DNA of 59,135 nt from an uncultured Oscillospiraceae bacterium (GTDB lineage Bacteria; Bacillota; Clostridia; Oscillospirales; Oscillospiraceae): the NCBI GenBank assembly GCA_944387015.1, contig CALXDH010000015.1:1-59135 (forward strand). Direction: 5' to 3'. Below the pieces are notes generated by a model. That model was not told the DNA's origin. It saw only the letters and a list, made by a program, of their open reading frames with translations, and made no database searches. Numbering within the stretch: the first letter of the stretch is position 1; each line of letters opens with the position of its first letter. The translations under genes were made by a program, and so were the position numbers. Below, one piece after another: positions 34,253 through 42,657 of this stretch.

Positions 34253-35658
34253 GGACGCTCGCCCCCCCTCACCAGGATGCTGACCCGGGTACCCCGGCCC
34301 GGCTCGCTTTCAAAATGCAGGATCCCCCCGTGGAGCGCCACAATCCGCTGACAGACCGTCAGTCCCAGGCCGGCACCTCCCTGGGCTCTGGCCCGGGATT
34401 TGTCCACCATATAGAACGGCTCCGTGATTCGGCTCAGGTCCTCCGAAGAAATTCCCCTTCCATCATCCGTCACCCGGACACGATAGCCATCCGGAACCAC
34501 AGTACCCTCCAGAAGGATATGTCCCCCAGGTTCCACAGCCTTGCGGGCGTTATCCATCAGATTCAGCAATACCGACTCCATCAGGTCCGGATCGATCTGT
34601 GCCGTACCGGCATCCGCCCGGACCTCCAGGCAGATCCCCGCCTTCTCCAGGGCTGGGCGCAGCGCGCCTGCCGCCTGCTCCAGAAACGCATCCATCTCCG
34701 TCCGCCGTGTGGTAATGCCTTCCCGTTCCAGCACGAAGATATCCATCAGCTTGCGGGACAGGTTTTCCAGACGCCGCCCCTCCCGAAAGATGTATTCAGC
34801 ACTCTCCCGCACCAGTTCCGGCCGTGCAGGACGGGAGAGCAGGAGCTCGGCATAGCCGATGATGGCGGTCAGCGGCGTCTTGGTCTCGTGGGCAAAACTG
34901 TGAAGGAAGTCCTCCTGACGGTGGGCCGTATCTGTCAGCCCTTCCACATGCCGCTCCAGCTGCTGCGCCATCTGATTGAAATCCCGGGACAGCTGCCCGA
35001 CCTCATCCTCGCCCCGGACCTCCACCCGACGGGACAGTTCTCCTCCCGCCACCTCTCTGACAGCTTCGGACAGCTGTCCCAGAGGACGGGTGATCCAGGC
35101 GCTGACCGCCAGGGCAGCCAGTGCCGACACCAGAAGGATCCCCAGCAGCACATAGAAAAACACGCTGTACTGCGTCTGCCGCAGGGAGAAGAGACTTCCT
35201 ACCTCCCGCCAGTTTTCCAGATAGATCATCCCATCATCCAGGAGCACCGGTGCCGCGGCATGAAGATAGAAGTGCTCACCGGACCGCAGAACCTCCCACC
35301 CCAGCTCCCGATCCCCCAGGGACGCGACCAGGTCGGATTCAGCATTCAGATGACTGCCGGTCAGAAATCGCCCCATCTCATCGCTGAGACAGAATCGGAG
35401 GTCATCCCGGTCCTGGGAGATCGCCCCGTCCTCTATCAGACGCACGGCTTCATCCTGGTCAGAGCCGCGGGAAAACTGCATCTGCCGCAGCAGTGTGCGG
35501 CGCAGGAGAGCATTCTCCGTGGCTATCAGCTCCGCCTGGGCATCCAACCCGGAACGGAACTGCCCGTCGATCAGGACAAAGCCGCCGATGGAACAGGCCA
35601 GGGCCGTAATGGTCACCATGCTGCAAAACAGCTTCCAGAAAAGGCGCACCGCTCTCAC
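34249..35658 (-). CDS. Sensor histidine kinase with HAMP domain
   Basis: 469 residues. Two membrane helices (about 8-30 and 162-186) flank an external sensor region of about 130 residues; a HAMP domain follows (ITRPLGQL...), then HisKA with SFAHETKTPLTAIIGY, N box LMDNARKAV, G1 DDGRGI and G2 GAGLGLTVC. Orthodox kinase of the HPK1 type. It overlaps its response-regulator gene by 4 bp. Signal unknown; the two downstream exported proteins may modulate it. Confidence 0.93.
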   Translation of the reverse strand: MRAVRLFWKLFCSMVTITALACSIGGFVLIDGQFRSGLDAQAELIATENALLRRTLLRQMQFSRGSDQDEAVRLIEDGAISQDRDDLRFCLSDEMGRFLTGSHLNAESDLVASLGDRELGWEVLRSGEHFYLHAAAPVLLDDGMIYLENWREVGSLFSLRQTQYSVFFYVLLGILLVSALAALAVSAWITRPLGQLSEAVREVAGGELSRRVEVRGEDEVGQLSRDFNQMAQQLERHVEGLTDTAHRQEDFLHSFAHETKTPLTAIIGYAELLLSRPARPELVRESAEYIFREGRRLENLSRKLMDIFVLEREGITTRRTEMDAFLEQAAGALRPALEKAGICLEVRADAGTAQIDPDLMESVLLNLMDNARKAVEPGGHILLEGTVVPDGYRVRVTDDGRGISSEDLSRITEPFYMVDKSRARAQGGAGLGLTVCQRIVALHGGILHFESEPGRGTRVSILVRGGERP

Positions 35659-36311
35659 CCCTCCAATCGGTAGCCCACTTTATACACCGCCGTCAGGCGA
35701 TCCTCCAGCCCCAGCTTCTTCCGCATCCGCTGGACATGGAGGTCCACGGTACGGCTGTCGCCCAGATATTCCTCATTCCACACCCGCTCAAAGATCCGGT
35801 CCCGGCACAACGCCACGTTCTTGTTCTGAACGAACAGCACCAGCAGGTCGAACTCCTTGGCGGTCAGTGCCACGGGCTGGCCGCCTTTGCGGACCACCCG
35901 GGCGGCGGGATCGATCTCAATGTCCGGCTCCAGACGCAGCACCTGCTCCGCCTTGCCGCAGCGCCGCAGCACCGTCTCCACCCGGGCCAGCAGCTCCGGC
36001 AGGGCAAAGGGCTTGGTCAGATAGTCCTCCGCTCCCCGCCGCAGTCCCCGCACCCGATCCTCCACTTCGCCCCGGGCCGTCAGGAAGATCACAGGCACCT
36101 CCAGGGCCTTGCAGTAATCCAGCAGCTCATATCCGTCAGCGCCGGGCAGCATGATGTCCAGCAGCGCCAGATCGAACGATTCCTGCTCCAGCAGGTCCGC
36201 CGCCTGATTTCCGTCCGGTGCCCAGACGCAGCGATACCCCGCGTCCGTCAGCACGGTTCGGACCAGCCTCGCAATGGCAGCCTCGTCCTCGGCGATCAGG
36301 ATCCTGTTCAT
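35655..36311 (-). CDS. OmpR-family response regulator
   Basis: 218 residues: receiver domain with acidic residues E8/D9, phosphoacceptor D52 (LALLDIMLPG) and Lys in LTKPF, then a winged-helix OmpR domain with the DSRTVDLHVQRMRKKL recognition region. ATG 36311 follows AAAGGAGATGAG. First gene of a four-gene operon with its kinase and two exported proteins. Confidence 0.94.
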   Translation of the reverse strand: MNRILIAEDEAAIARLVRTVLTDAGYRCVWAPDGNQAADLLEQESFDLALLDIMLPGADGYELLDYCKALEVPVIFLTARGEVEDRVRGLRRGAEDYLTKPFALPELLARVETVLRRCGKAEQVLRLEPDIEIDPAARVVRKGGQPVALTAKEFDLLVLFVQNKNVALCRDRIFERVWNEEYLGDSRTVDLHVQRMRKKLGLEDRLTAVYKVGYRLEG

Positions 36312-36670
36312 TCTCTCATCTCCTTTCTGAAAAGTATGCCGTCCGGTCCCATCATTTTTGCATCATGTCCCTGAAGCTCTGTACAAATATGGAAAAGGCG
36401 CTGCTGCCAACAGCAGTGCCACCCCCAAGTGTCTGTCCTTTTTTATAGGGTCCTTTCTGGTATGTAATGGCCGATGCTTCTGCGGCAGTTTTTGATATAG
36501 ACGTGCGAAAAGCCAAAAAGGTTTTGGTCTGGAAAGTGATCTTAGCTGCCCTTCCCTCCAGCGGGAAGGTGCGCTGAGGAGTGATGGTAAAGTGATGCAA
36601 AAAGGAGGGGATTTTGAGGGAACTCAGTCGTAAGGTAGGGTGCAGATCCCACCAGAAGGGGGCACTCCAT
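36312..36670. other. Divergent intergenic region
   Basis: About 360 bp between the response-regulator gene and the carboxypeptidase gene. It must hold both promoters, but I do not see a convincing pair of boxes for either. A GGAGGGG near 36604 with a TTG at 36614 would give a 19-residue longer carboxypeptidase. No separate gene is supported. Confidence 0.4.
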
Positions 36671-37516
36671 ATGACCTATTATCCCAAACCTTCCGCTCGG
36701 ACACAATCCCGTACTCTCCCAAAAGGAAGATCCTTTCCACGCCAACGACGCAGGCGGTCACGGCGGCTCCTGCCGCTGGCCCTGCTGGGTCTGCTGCTGT
36801 TCGGAAGCGGTTTTCTGCTGGGCAGCACCAGAGTACCATCTCCACTGTCCCAGCCGGAAGAACGCACAGACCTGCCTGCGCAGATCGCTCAGGAACCCAT
36901 CGCATCTTCCACGAGTCCCGGTTCTCCAGCGCAGGCCGCCGATAAGGACACCTGGGAACTGCTGCTGGTCAATGCCGAACACCCCCTGCCGGAGGATTTT
37001 CAAGTCCCGGAGCTGACCGCGCTGCGGGGCGGACACGCCATTGACAGCAGAGCCTATCCTGCCCTGCAGCAGATGATGGACGACTGCAGGGCAGCCGGCT
37101 TGGAGCCGACGATCTGCTCTTCCTACCGTACCCGGGACAAGCAGGAGGAGCTGTTTGAAAAGAAGCTGGATACACTTTTGCAGCAGGGGTACTCTCCGGA
37201 GGAGGCTGAACGTGAAGCCGCCCGGTGGGTGGCCCGCCCCGGCACCAGCGAGCACGAGACCGCCCTTGCGGTGGACATCGTAGATGCAGCGTATCAGATC
37301 CTGGATCAGCAGCAGGAACAGACACCGGTCCAGCAATGGCTGATGACGCACTGCGCTGAATACGGGTTCATCCTCCGCTACCCCACGGATAAAAGCGACC
37401 TCACCGGCATCGGTTATGAGCCCTGGCATTATCGCTATGTGGGTACGGAAGCTGCGGAGGCGATCACAGAACAACATCTATGCCTGGAGGAGTATTTGAG
37501 GGATGCCCCCACTTGA
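36671..37516 (+). CDS. VanY/DacB-like D-Ala-D-Ala carboxypeptidase
   Basis: 281 residues. An Arg-rich cytoplasmic N terminus precedes one membrane helix (LLPLALLGLLLFGSGFLLG, about 35-54), then a VanY-type metallopeptidase domain (about 100-270): SSYRTRDKQEELF, zinc-site SEHETALAVD and EPWHYRY. It trims the terminal D-Ala from peptidoglycan precursors or stem peptides outside the cell. In most homologues the first site reads SxHxxGxAxD; here the Gly is Ala. ATG 36671 follows AAGGGGG. Single gene. Confidence 0.88.
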   Translation: MTYYPKPSARTQSRTLPKGRSFPRQRRRRSRRLLPLALLGLLLFGSGFLLGSTRVPSPLSQPEERTDLPAQIAQEPIASSTSPGSPAQAADKDTWELLLVNAEHPLPEDFQVPELTALRGGHAIDSRAYPALQQMMDDCRAAGLEPTICSSYRTRDKQEELFEKKLDTLLQQGYSPEEAEREAARWVARPGTSEHETALAVDIVDAAYQILDQQQEQTPVQQWLMTHCAEYGFILRYPTDKSDLTGIGYEPWHYRYVGTEAAEAITEQHLCLEEYLRDAPT

Positions 37517-37828
37517 CGGTATCTTTGGCAGAACCGCCTGATACCAAAGGCATGCTTTTGGGATACGTGGAAAGGAGACATTCCGCCGCCGCGCCAGCGG
37601 GCTGCTCCTCCGCCAGAGATGTGTGGGCAGTTTCAAAAGAAAACTGCCTCCCGAGGAATTCTTAACTTTCCGATAACTCCCTCTTCTGCTCTAGCCATTC
37701 TCCGCAAGTTAGGGCACTGTGTGTCGCCAAAAAAAGAAACGAGGCGCATGAAAGATTCCATAATGGCTGGACCAACGCATTCTTAAGGACACCGGACTGG
37801 CACATCTGCATAACGAAATAAGCACCTC

Positions 37829-38015
37829 GGCGTCAAAGAGCTATGTGAAGCACCGGAGGTCGCCCACGGCACATGTTACAGCCACATCTTCCGTCGGGCG
37901 ACCTCTCAAAAATATCAAGATAAAACTGCAGCTTATGCGGAACGTTAAGCAAATCTTTGATGACAGTGCGCAGCGACACGGTGCCAGTAAGCTTCGTGCG
38001 GTTTTCGCAGGAACT
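37829..38015 (+). pseudogene. Remnant of an IS3-family transposase (orfB-like)
   Basis: Frame 1 reads GVKELCEAPEVAHGTCYSHI (37829 onward), like the start of IS3-type OrfB; a frameshift near 37920 moves to another frame reading VKQIFDDSAQRHGASKLRAV, the HTH_21-like region before the DDE domain. No catalytic domain or terminal repeats remain. The rest of 37517-38105 shows no gene. Confidence 0.55.
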
Positions 38016-38105
38016 GTCCAATAAGTCACGTTTCATCCATTATGCAGGAGCCTGACCTGCGATGTTACCCGCATTTCGATCGTTTTATTAAAATACGGGC
38101 AGCAC

Positions 38106-39389
38106 TCAGTCCACAAGCAACGGCATCAGCTGGTTACGGTAGACCCACGCCCCATGATACTGCATCCGCACCCGGGTCTTAGCGTGCAGACTACGGTCCT
38201 CCCGCATGAGATTGACAATCCGCTCTCCATGTTCCTCATAATAAGCCTGCTCTGACGGAATATATTTTTCGCGGGTATCGTATCCAAAATTTCGCGCATC
38301 CCACCGCATAAAGTAAGCGCCAAGGCTGTCTCCCAATTCCTTTAAAGCGGGAACCGCCTCATTGAGGACCAGAAAATTTCCCCGGCTCGCCGCCTCCAGC
38401 ACAGTCAAGCCGAAGGATTCCGAGTAAGAAGGACAGAGAAACAGGTTTGACAATCCGAACAATTCGAACACGCCCTGCCGCGGAAACCCCTGCTCATATC
38501 CAAGGTCTGACGTAAAAACCAAATCTCCTTTTTCCAACCCGAACTTTTGTCCCTCGGTCCTGATGTTGCGCTTATAAACCTCTCCAGGGATATCCGCGCT
38601 GGGGAAGTCGCAGAATATCACTTTCGTCCGCTGTTCCGTTTTGCGTTGGATGGCTCCTGCTAATGCAGCCACCTTTTCCAACCGCTTTCCCGGCGTGAGC
38701 CGTGCGGGATAAACCGCCAGAACATCGGCGTTCAGCAGATCTATGCTGTTGGCTACTCTCTGGGCATCCTTGCTGAGCATCTCCAGCAAAGGCAGGCTGT
38801 TATACACCACTGCGCAGCTGCCCTGGGGTACATCATATTGTCGGGCCAGAGCCTCGATCCCTGAATGACTCGGATAAACAAACTGCGTATTGGGCATAGG
38901 GGTAAAGCGGGCTGAAAAGGGTTCTTCCAGCTTCTTGGGGCGGTTTACCGGCAGAGAATGCGTAAAGGCCAGAAATCTCACATTCGGCAGCGATTTTTGC
39001 GCCTGACGAATTGCCACATTGTGGACCAGATGCCAGCCCTGATAGAGAATATCATGCATGATGCACACATCTACATCCTGCAGATACCGGATATAATCCC
39101 CGGCAATCTGCTCCGCCTCCTTATAAAATCCTTCATGCACAACCCCTGTGGGCGCAGAGTAATCATGCCAGACAATAGGCGCTCCGTTGCAGGTATTGGT
39201 GATCTTCACCCACTCCAGCCGTGGGTCCAGAAAAACGCCCCAACGCTCCTCATCAGAGCAGGTTTCGCACACCAGGATCTTCAGCTCTATCCCGGCTTCC
39301 AGAAGCATCTTGATCTGATCCGCCACTACATTCACCAACGAGTACGTAGTAGCCAGACCGGAAAACATCGTCAAAATTGCCACCTTCAT
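38106..39389 (-). CDS. GT-B fold glycosyltransferase (family 4-like)
   Basis: 427 residues. The N-terminal half has the MKVAILTMFSGLATTYS start with a Rossmann-type fold; the C-terminal half carries VYPARLTPGKRLEKVAAL and the donor-binding motif LCPSYSESFGLTVLEAASRG, as in retaining GT4 enzymes. It is not a membrane protein. It is encoded just downstream of a Thr-rich protein on the same strand, so it may O-glycosylate that protein. ATG 39389 was chosen; a GTG three codons earlier with AAGGGG upstream is equally possible. Confidence 0.85.
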   Translation of the reverse strand: MKVAILTMFSGLATTYSLVNVVADQIKMLLEAGIELKILVCETCSDEERWGVFLDPRLEWVKITNTCNGAPIVWHDYSAPTGVVHEGFYKEAEQIAGDYIRYLQDVDVCIMHDILYQGWHLVHNVAIRQAQKSLPNVRFLAFTHSLPVNRPKKLEEPFSARFTPMPNTQFVYPSHSGIEALARQYDVPQGSCAVVYNSLPLLEMLSKDAQRVANSIDLLNADVLAVYPARLTPGKRLEKVAALAGAIQRKTEQRTKVIFCDFPSADIPGEVYKRNIRTEGQKFGLEKGDLVFTSDLGYEQGFPRQGVFELFGLSNLFLCPSYSESFGLTVLEAASRGNFLVLNEAVPALKELGDSLGAYFMRWDARNFGYDTREKYIPSEQAYYEEHGERIVNLMREDRSLHAKTRVRMQYHGAWVYRNQLMPLLVD

Positions 39390-39423
39390 AAAAAACACGT
39401 TCCCCTTTCTTTATGCAGAGGAC

Positions 39424-39447
39424 GGCGCGGCAAAGGCCTGCCGCGCC
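39424..39447. other. GC-rich hairpin between glycosyltransferase and Thr-rich protein genes
   Basis: GGCGCGGCA pairs with TGCCGCGCC around a 6-nt loop. No T-tract follows on the minus strand, so it may stabilise or process a shared transcript rather than end it. Confidence 0.45.
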
Positions 39448-39474
39448 ATCCGCAATCTTTTACCTGTTTCCCGA

Positions 39475-40731
39475 TCAGATGCAGTCTTTAAAGAGTGCGA
39501 TCTTATCGGCAAGAACCAGTTCCAGATTGGAAACGGAATTGACCATGGACTCCACAGACCGATTGGTCATCAAGATGGTCTCCGGTGTCAGCTGGTCAAA
39601 AGACAGGATTTTCTGAATCTTTTCTCCCTCGGCATTGAGAATGTGAGAGAGTGCAGCCTGCTGCAGGGCGATGGAAGTCATGAGATCGGTAATCGCCTGA
39701 CTGCGGGGTACCGGGGCCTGCGTCGTGGTCGTAGATGTGCTCGTTGTTGACGTTGTTGTGGTAGTCGTCGTTGTAGTGCTGGTCGTTGTAGTCGAACTGG
39801 TTGTCGTGGTGGTCGTCGTGGTGGTGGTCGTGGTACTGGTGGTCGTCGTGCTGGTGGTCGTCGTGCTGGTGGTCGTCGTGGTGGTGCTGGTGGTCGTTGA
39901 CGTGGTCAGCAGGCAGGTAAAGGCCTCGGGCAGCTCGCCGATAAACAACTCATTGTGGCTTTCGGCGTTTCCGGAATAACTGTCAAAAATGATATTGCCA
40001 TTGATCTGGCTGTAGGTGGTATTAGCCGCAGCAAAGGGTGCCAGCACGGAACCGTAAATGGCGGTGGTGCTGTTGGACCAGGACAAAGCCCGGGGAAAAT
40101 TCCACAGGATCCGACGCGCATTTTCCCGGGTGGCAGCCGTGCCATTGCGGAAGATCTGGTAGCTGCCGTACTGAATAATGGCACCATCCACGTTGATGAG
40201 GATGGTGGAGTCCAGCGGGGCGATAATGTTGATCCCGTTAAGCTGAGCCAAAGAGAGGCCGCTTCCAAAGAGGTTGCCGCTATCCAGAGAAAAGATATTC
40301 AGCGTCTCATCCGTACCTGTTAAATTCAGCTGTCCGAAGATCACCTGGCCGGTACCGTTAGGCATCAGGGTGCTCCAGAAAGCAGAAGCACATTTCAGAT
40401 ACTGTTCCGCCGCCATAAAATCAATGGGCGTTCCCACCGCAAACTGGCCGTTGGGATTGCCCATGGTATAGTTGATCACATTGCTGTTGGGATTGATTAC
40501 CGTATTGCCGCTTGCATTGGACCCCGCGGTGACATTGATATCTCCATCCACCACAAAGGATGGATCTGTGTTGGAGGGGGGCAGCGGGATAATCCCGGCG
40601 CCGACACCGTAGTTGCTCAGGGTGGCGTTTCCGCCGACAGCGACCCGGCCCTCGGCATCAGTATTGCTCAGGCTCAAATTGCCAAAAACAAATACATTAT
40701 AATCATTTGCAAGGCCGAAATTGATTGCCAT
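39475..40731 (-). CDS. Choice-of-anchor A domain protein with Thr-rich tract, possible spore-surface protein
   Basis: 418 residues. Residues about 1-285 form a choice-of-anchor A (collagen-binding-like) domain beginning at once with FGLANDYNVFVFGNLSLSNTD without any signal peptide. A tract of about 60 residues is almost pure Thr/Ser (about 290-355). The C-terminal 80 residues (LSHILNAEGEKIQK ... SVSNLELVLADKI) resemble a domain often seen at the end of clostridial spore-surface proteins. Lack of a signal fits assembly from the mother cell. Start ATG 40731 follows AGGAGG at 7 nt. Confidence 0.82.
   Translation of the reverse strand: MAINFGLANDYNVFVFGNLSLSNTDAEGRVAVGGNATLSNYGVGAGIIPLPPSNTDPSFVVDGDINVTAGSNASGNTVINPNSNVINYTMGNPNGQFAVGTPIDFMAAEQYLKCASAFWSTLMPNGTGQVIFGQLNLTGTDETLNIFSLDSGNLFGSGLSLAQLNGINIIAPLDSTILINVDGAIIQYGSYQIFRNGTAATRENARRILWNFPRALSWSNSTTAIYGSVLAPFAAANTTYSQINGNIIFDSYSGNAESHNELFIGELPEAFTCLLTTSTTTSTTTTTTSTTTTSTTTTSTTTTTTTTTTTTSSTTTTSTTTTTTTTTSTTSTSTTTTQAPVPRSQAITDLMTSIALQQAALSHILNAEGEKIQKILSFDQLTPETILMTNRSVESMVNSVSNLELVLADKIALFKDCI
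39722..39905 (-). repeat. Threonine-codon microsatellite tract
   Basis: About 180 bp made almost entirely of ACN and a few AGC/TCN codons on the coding strand, read on the plus strand as GT-rich triplets. It encodes the Thr/Ser-rich linker. Such triplet tracts are prone to length change in frame. Confidence 0.9.
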
Positions 40732-40838
40732 CATCAATCCTCCTATAGAAATACACCCGTCTGAAGCTGTTAAGCTAAGGGTGGGAGCCATAGAAAACCG
40801 CTCCAAACTTATTCTATACTGCGGCACCAGAGCGGTGC

Positions 40839-40874
40839 AAAAAAGTAGGACTCCAATTGGAGCCCTACTTTTTT
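40839..40874. terminator. Hairpin with A/T flanks
   Basis: AAAAAAGTAGG and CCTACTTTTTT pair, extended by CTCC/GGAG after one mismatch, around AATT. It would terminate in either direction, though no obvious gene reads into it except the decayed fragment at 40930-41095. Confidence 0.6.
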
Positions 40875-40929
40875 CTTATTCTCCCCAGAGGGAACAGGCT
40901 GTTACAGACAGCCGTCGAAATTGGACAAT

Positions 40930-41095
40930 TTGCTCTGAGATGTTTCACTTCCTCTGGTGTGAATCTCTTTCTCACGCCCATGCTGTATCTCCATCCGGTG
41001 ATTTCAAAGCCTTTTTCCACTTCCAATATGACCGCCTGTTTCTTCAAAGAAGGATGTGCTTGCGTATGTGCAGAAAATCCGCCCAGTTCTTGCAC
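40930..41095 (-). pseudogene. Remnant of an IS3-type transposase orfA N terminus
   Basis: An open frame contains MGVRKRFTPEEVKHLRANP-like sequence (KRFTPEEVKHLRAN), matching the start of IS3-type OrfA proteins of Clostridia, then runs into unrelated sequence and stops. It is far too short to be active. Together with the fragment near 37900 it shows old insertion-sequence activity around the Thr-rich protein genes. Confidence 0.4.
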
Positions 41096-41176
41096 ACCCT
41101 TTTTGCGGGGGTTATGGTATATTACAGTTACTTACAATTTTTACTTACAATTTCCAGTTTGAGCGAGGTGTGCGAT

Positions 41177-42628
41177 ATGCAGCTGTTCAGTCAATACCTG
41201 CGGGATTTGCTGCAAGCCAAGGGTCTGACCGTGTCGGCCCTGTCTCGGCTGTCCGGGGTGGAGCGGACGGCCCTGTCCAAAACGCTGACGGGGCAGCGGG
41301 TGCTGCCCTATGCCGCTCTGGACGATCTGATCTACCACCTGCGCCTGACCCCCGGAGAGGAGCGGCGGCTGCGGTCTTATTACGACGCCCAGTTTGAAAA
41401 AGAAGGCCTCCGGCAGTCCCGAGAGATCGTGGGCAGGCTGTTTTCCAACCTGGCCCGGCTGGACTTCGTTGCTCCCGCCTTTGAGGAGAGCCGCCTGCTG
41501 CTGGATCTGGACGGCTATGCCGGTCCCCGCTCCATCTTTTCCGGTGCCTCCAACGTCCATCCCCTGCTGCGGATGATCCTCTCTCAGGAGCTGACCCGAC
41601 CGGACGCCCGGGTGGAGTTGACCGTCCCCCCCACGGACATCTTCCTGAACGATGAACTGCTGCGTCGGTATCTGGATGGCCGCATGGGGGCGCAGGTCCG
41701 GCAGATCATCGCCTTTGACGCCTCCGGAGCAGCGGAGGATATCAATCTGCACAATCTGGAATGTTTCTGCCGGATCCTGCCCATCTGTCTGTTGTCCAAG
41801 CGAAACTACCACCCCTATTACTACTACGACAGCATCGCCGCCCGGTACACCGACCCCTTCCCCTACTTTCTGGTGACCCACAGCTGCGCGGTGTGCCTGT
41901 CGGAGGACGGCTCCCAGGCCATGCTGCTGCGGGGCACAGACCAGGTGGAGCAATACCACCGTCATTTCCAGTCCCTGCTGGAGCGGTGCCGCCCCCTGAC
42001 CCAGTACACGGCTGACCCGGTGGAGATTCTGGAATCCTACGATGCGTCCACCGATGAAGACGGCTTCTACATGGTCATGGACCAGCCCTGTTTCGGCCGG
42101 TTCTACGATGAGGCTACCATCGGCCGGTACCTGCGGTCGGAGCTTCCTTTCTACGACCGACTGGAGGCCGTAGCGCAAAAGCGGTTCAGCCGCCTGCGGA
42201 CGGCAGAACAGTTCTACACCCTCTTCACCCGCAGCGGACTGGAGCGGTTCCAAGCCTCCGGCTCGCTGGATGATTTTCCCGTCGCCTTTGTGGCCCCCTT
42301 CCCGCCGGAACAGCGGCGGCAGTTGATGCTGGCCCTGGCCGGACATATCCGCAGTGGCGACATCACCGGGCGTATTCTCGAATCCGGAGCCTTCCCGGAC
42401 TACCTTAGTATGACCACCTCCCGCCGCTCCGGCATCGGCTTTTTCACCACGGAGCGGTTCCCCCTGCAGGACGGCTTCTGCTCCATCCAAATACGGGAGC
42501 CCAACCTGTGCCGCGCCTTCCACGGGTGGGTCATCCATCTGCCCAACGATCCGCAGGTGCTCAGCGCCCAGGAGACCGCAGAGGTTCTGGAGCAGCTGGC
42601 CCGCAGCGAAATGCCATGCACAACATGA
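41177..42628 (+). CDS. Long XRE-type regulator with unknown C-terminal region
   Basis: 483 residues. Residues about 1-65 form a Cro/CI-like helix-turn-helix (YLRDLLQAKGLTVSALSRLSGVERTALSKTLTGQR). The 400-residue remainder is soluble and not recognised; it has several Arg/Tyr-rich segments (YHPYYYYDS). ATG 41177 follows GCGAGG. A tandem ACTTACAATTT repeat (about 41131-41155) sits in the leader. It ends 29 bp before the large SLH protein gene and may regulate it or other surface genes. Confidence 0.8.
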   Translation: MQLFSQYLRDLLQAKGLTVSALSRLSGVERTALSKTLTGQRVLPYAALDDLIYHLRLTPGEERRLRSYYDAQFEKEGLRQSREIVGRLFSNLARLDFVAPAFEESRLLLDLDGYAGPRSIFSGASNVHPLLRMILSQELTRPDARVELTVPPTDIFLNDELLRRYLDGRMGAQVRQIIAFDASGAAEDINLHNLECFCRILPICLLSKRNYHPYYYYDSIAARYTDPFPYFLVTHSCAVCLSEDGSQAMLLRGTDQVEQYHRHFQSLLERCRPLTQYTADPVEILESYDASTDEDGFYMVMDQPCFGRFYDEATIGRYLRSELPFYDRLEAVAQKRFSRLRTAEQFYTLFTRSGLERFQASGSLDDFPVAFVAPFPPEQRRQLMLALAGHIRSGDITGRILESGAFPDYLSMTTSRRSGIGFFTTERFPLQDGFCSIQIREPNLCRAFHGWVIHLPNDPQVLSAQETAEVLEQLARSEMPCTT

Positions 42629-42657
42629 CGCAAGAATGCCAAGAAAGGAAAATGGAT

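Noticed and set aside
36352-36600. 82-codon minus-strand frame in the divergent gap
   Set aside because: TTG start without a ribosome site, overlapping the likely promoters of both flanking genes; no family resemblance.
39725-39979. Plus-strand frame coding almost only valine
   Set aside because: Antisense of the Thr-codon tract; no ribosome site and no complexity.
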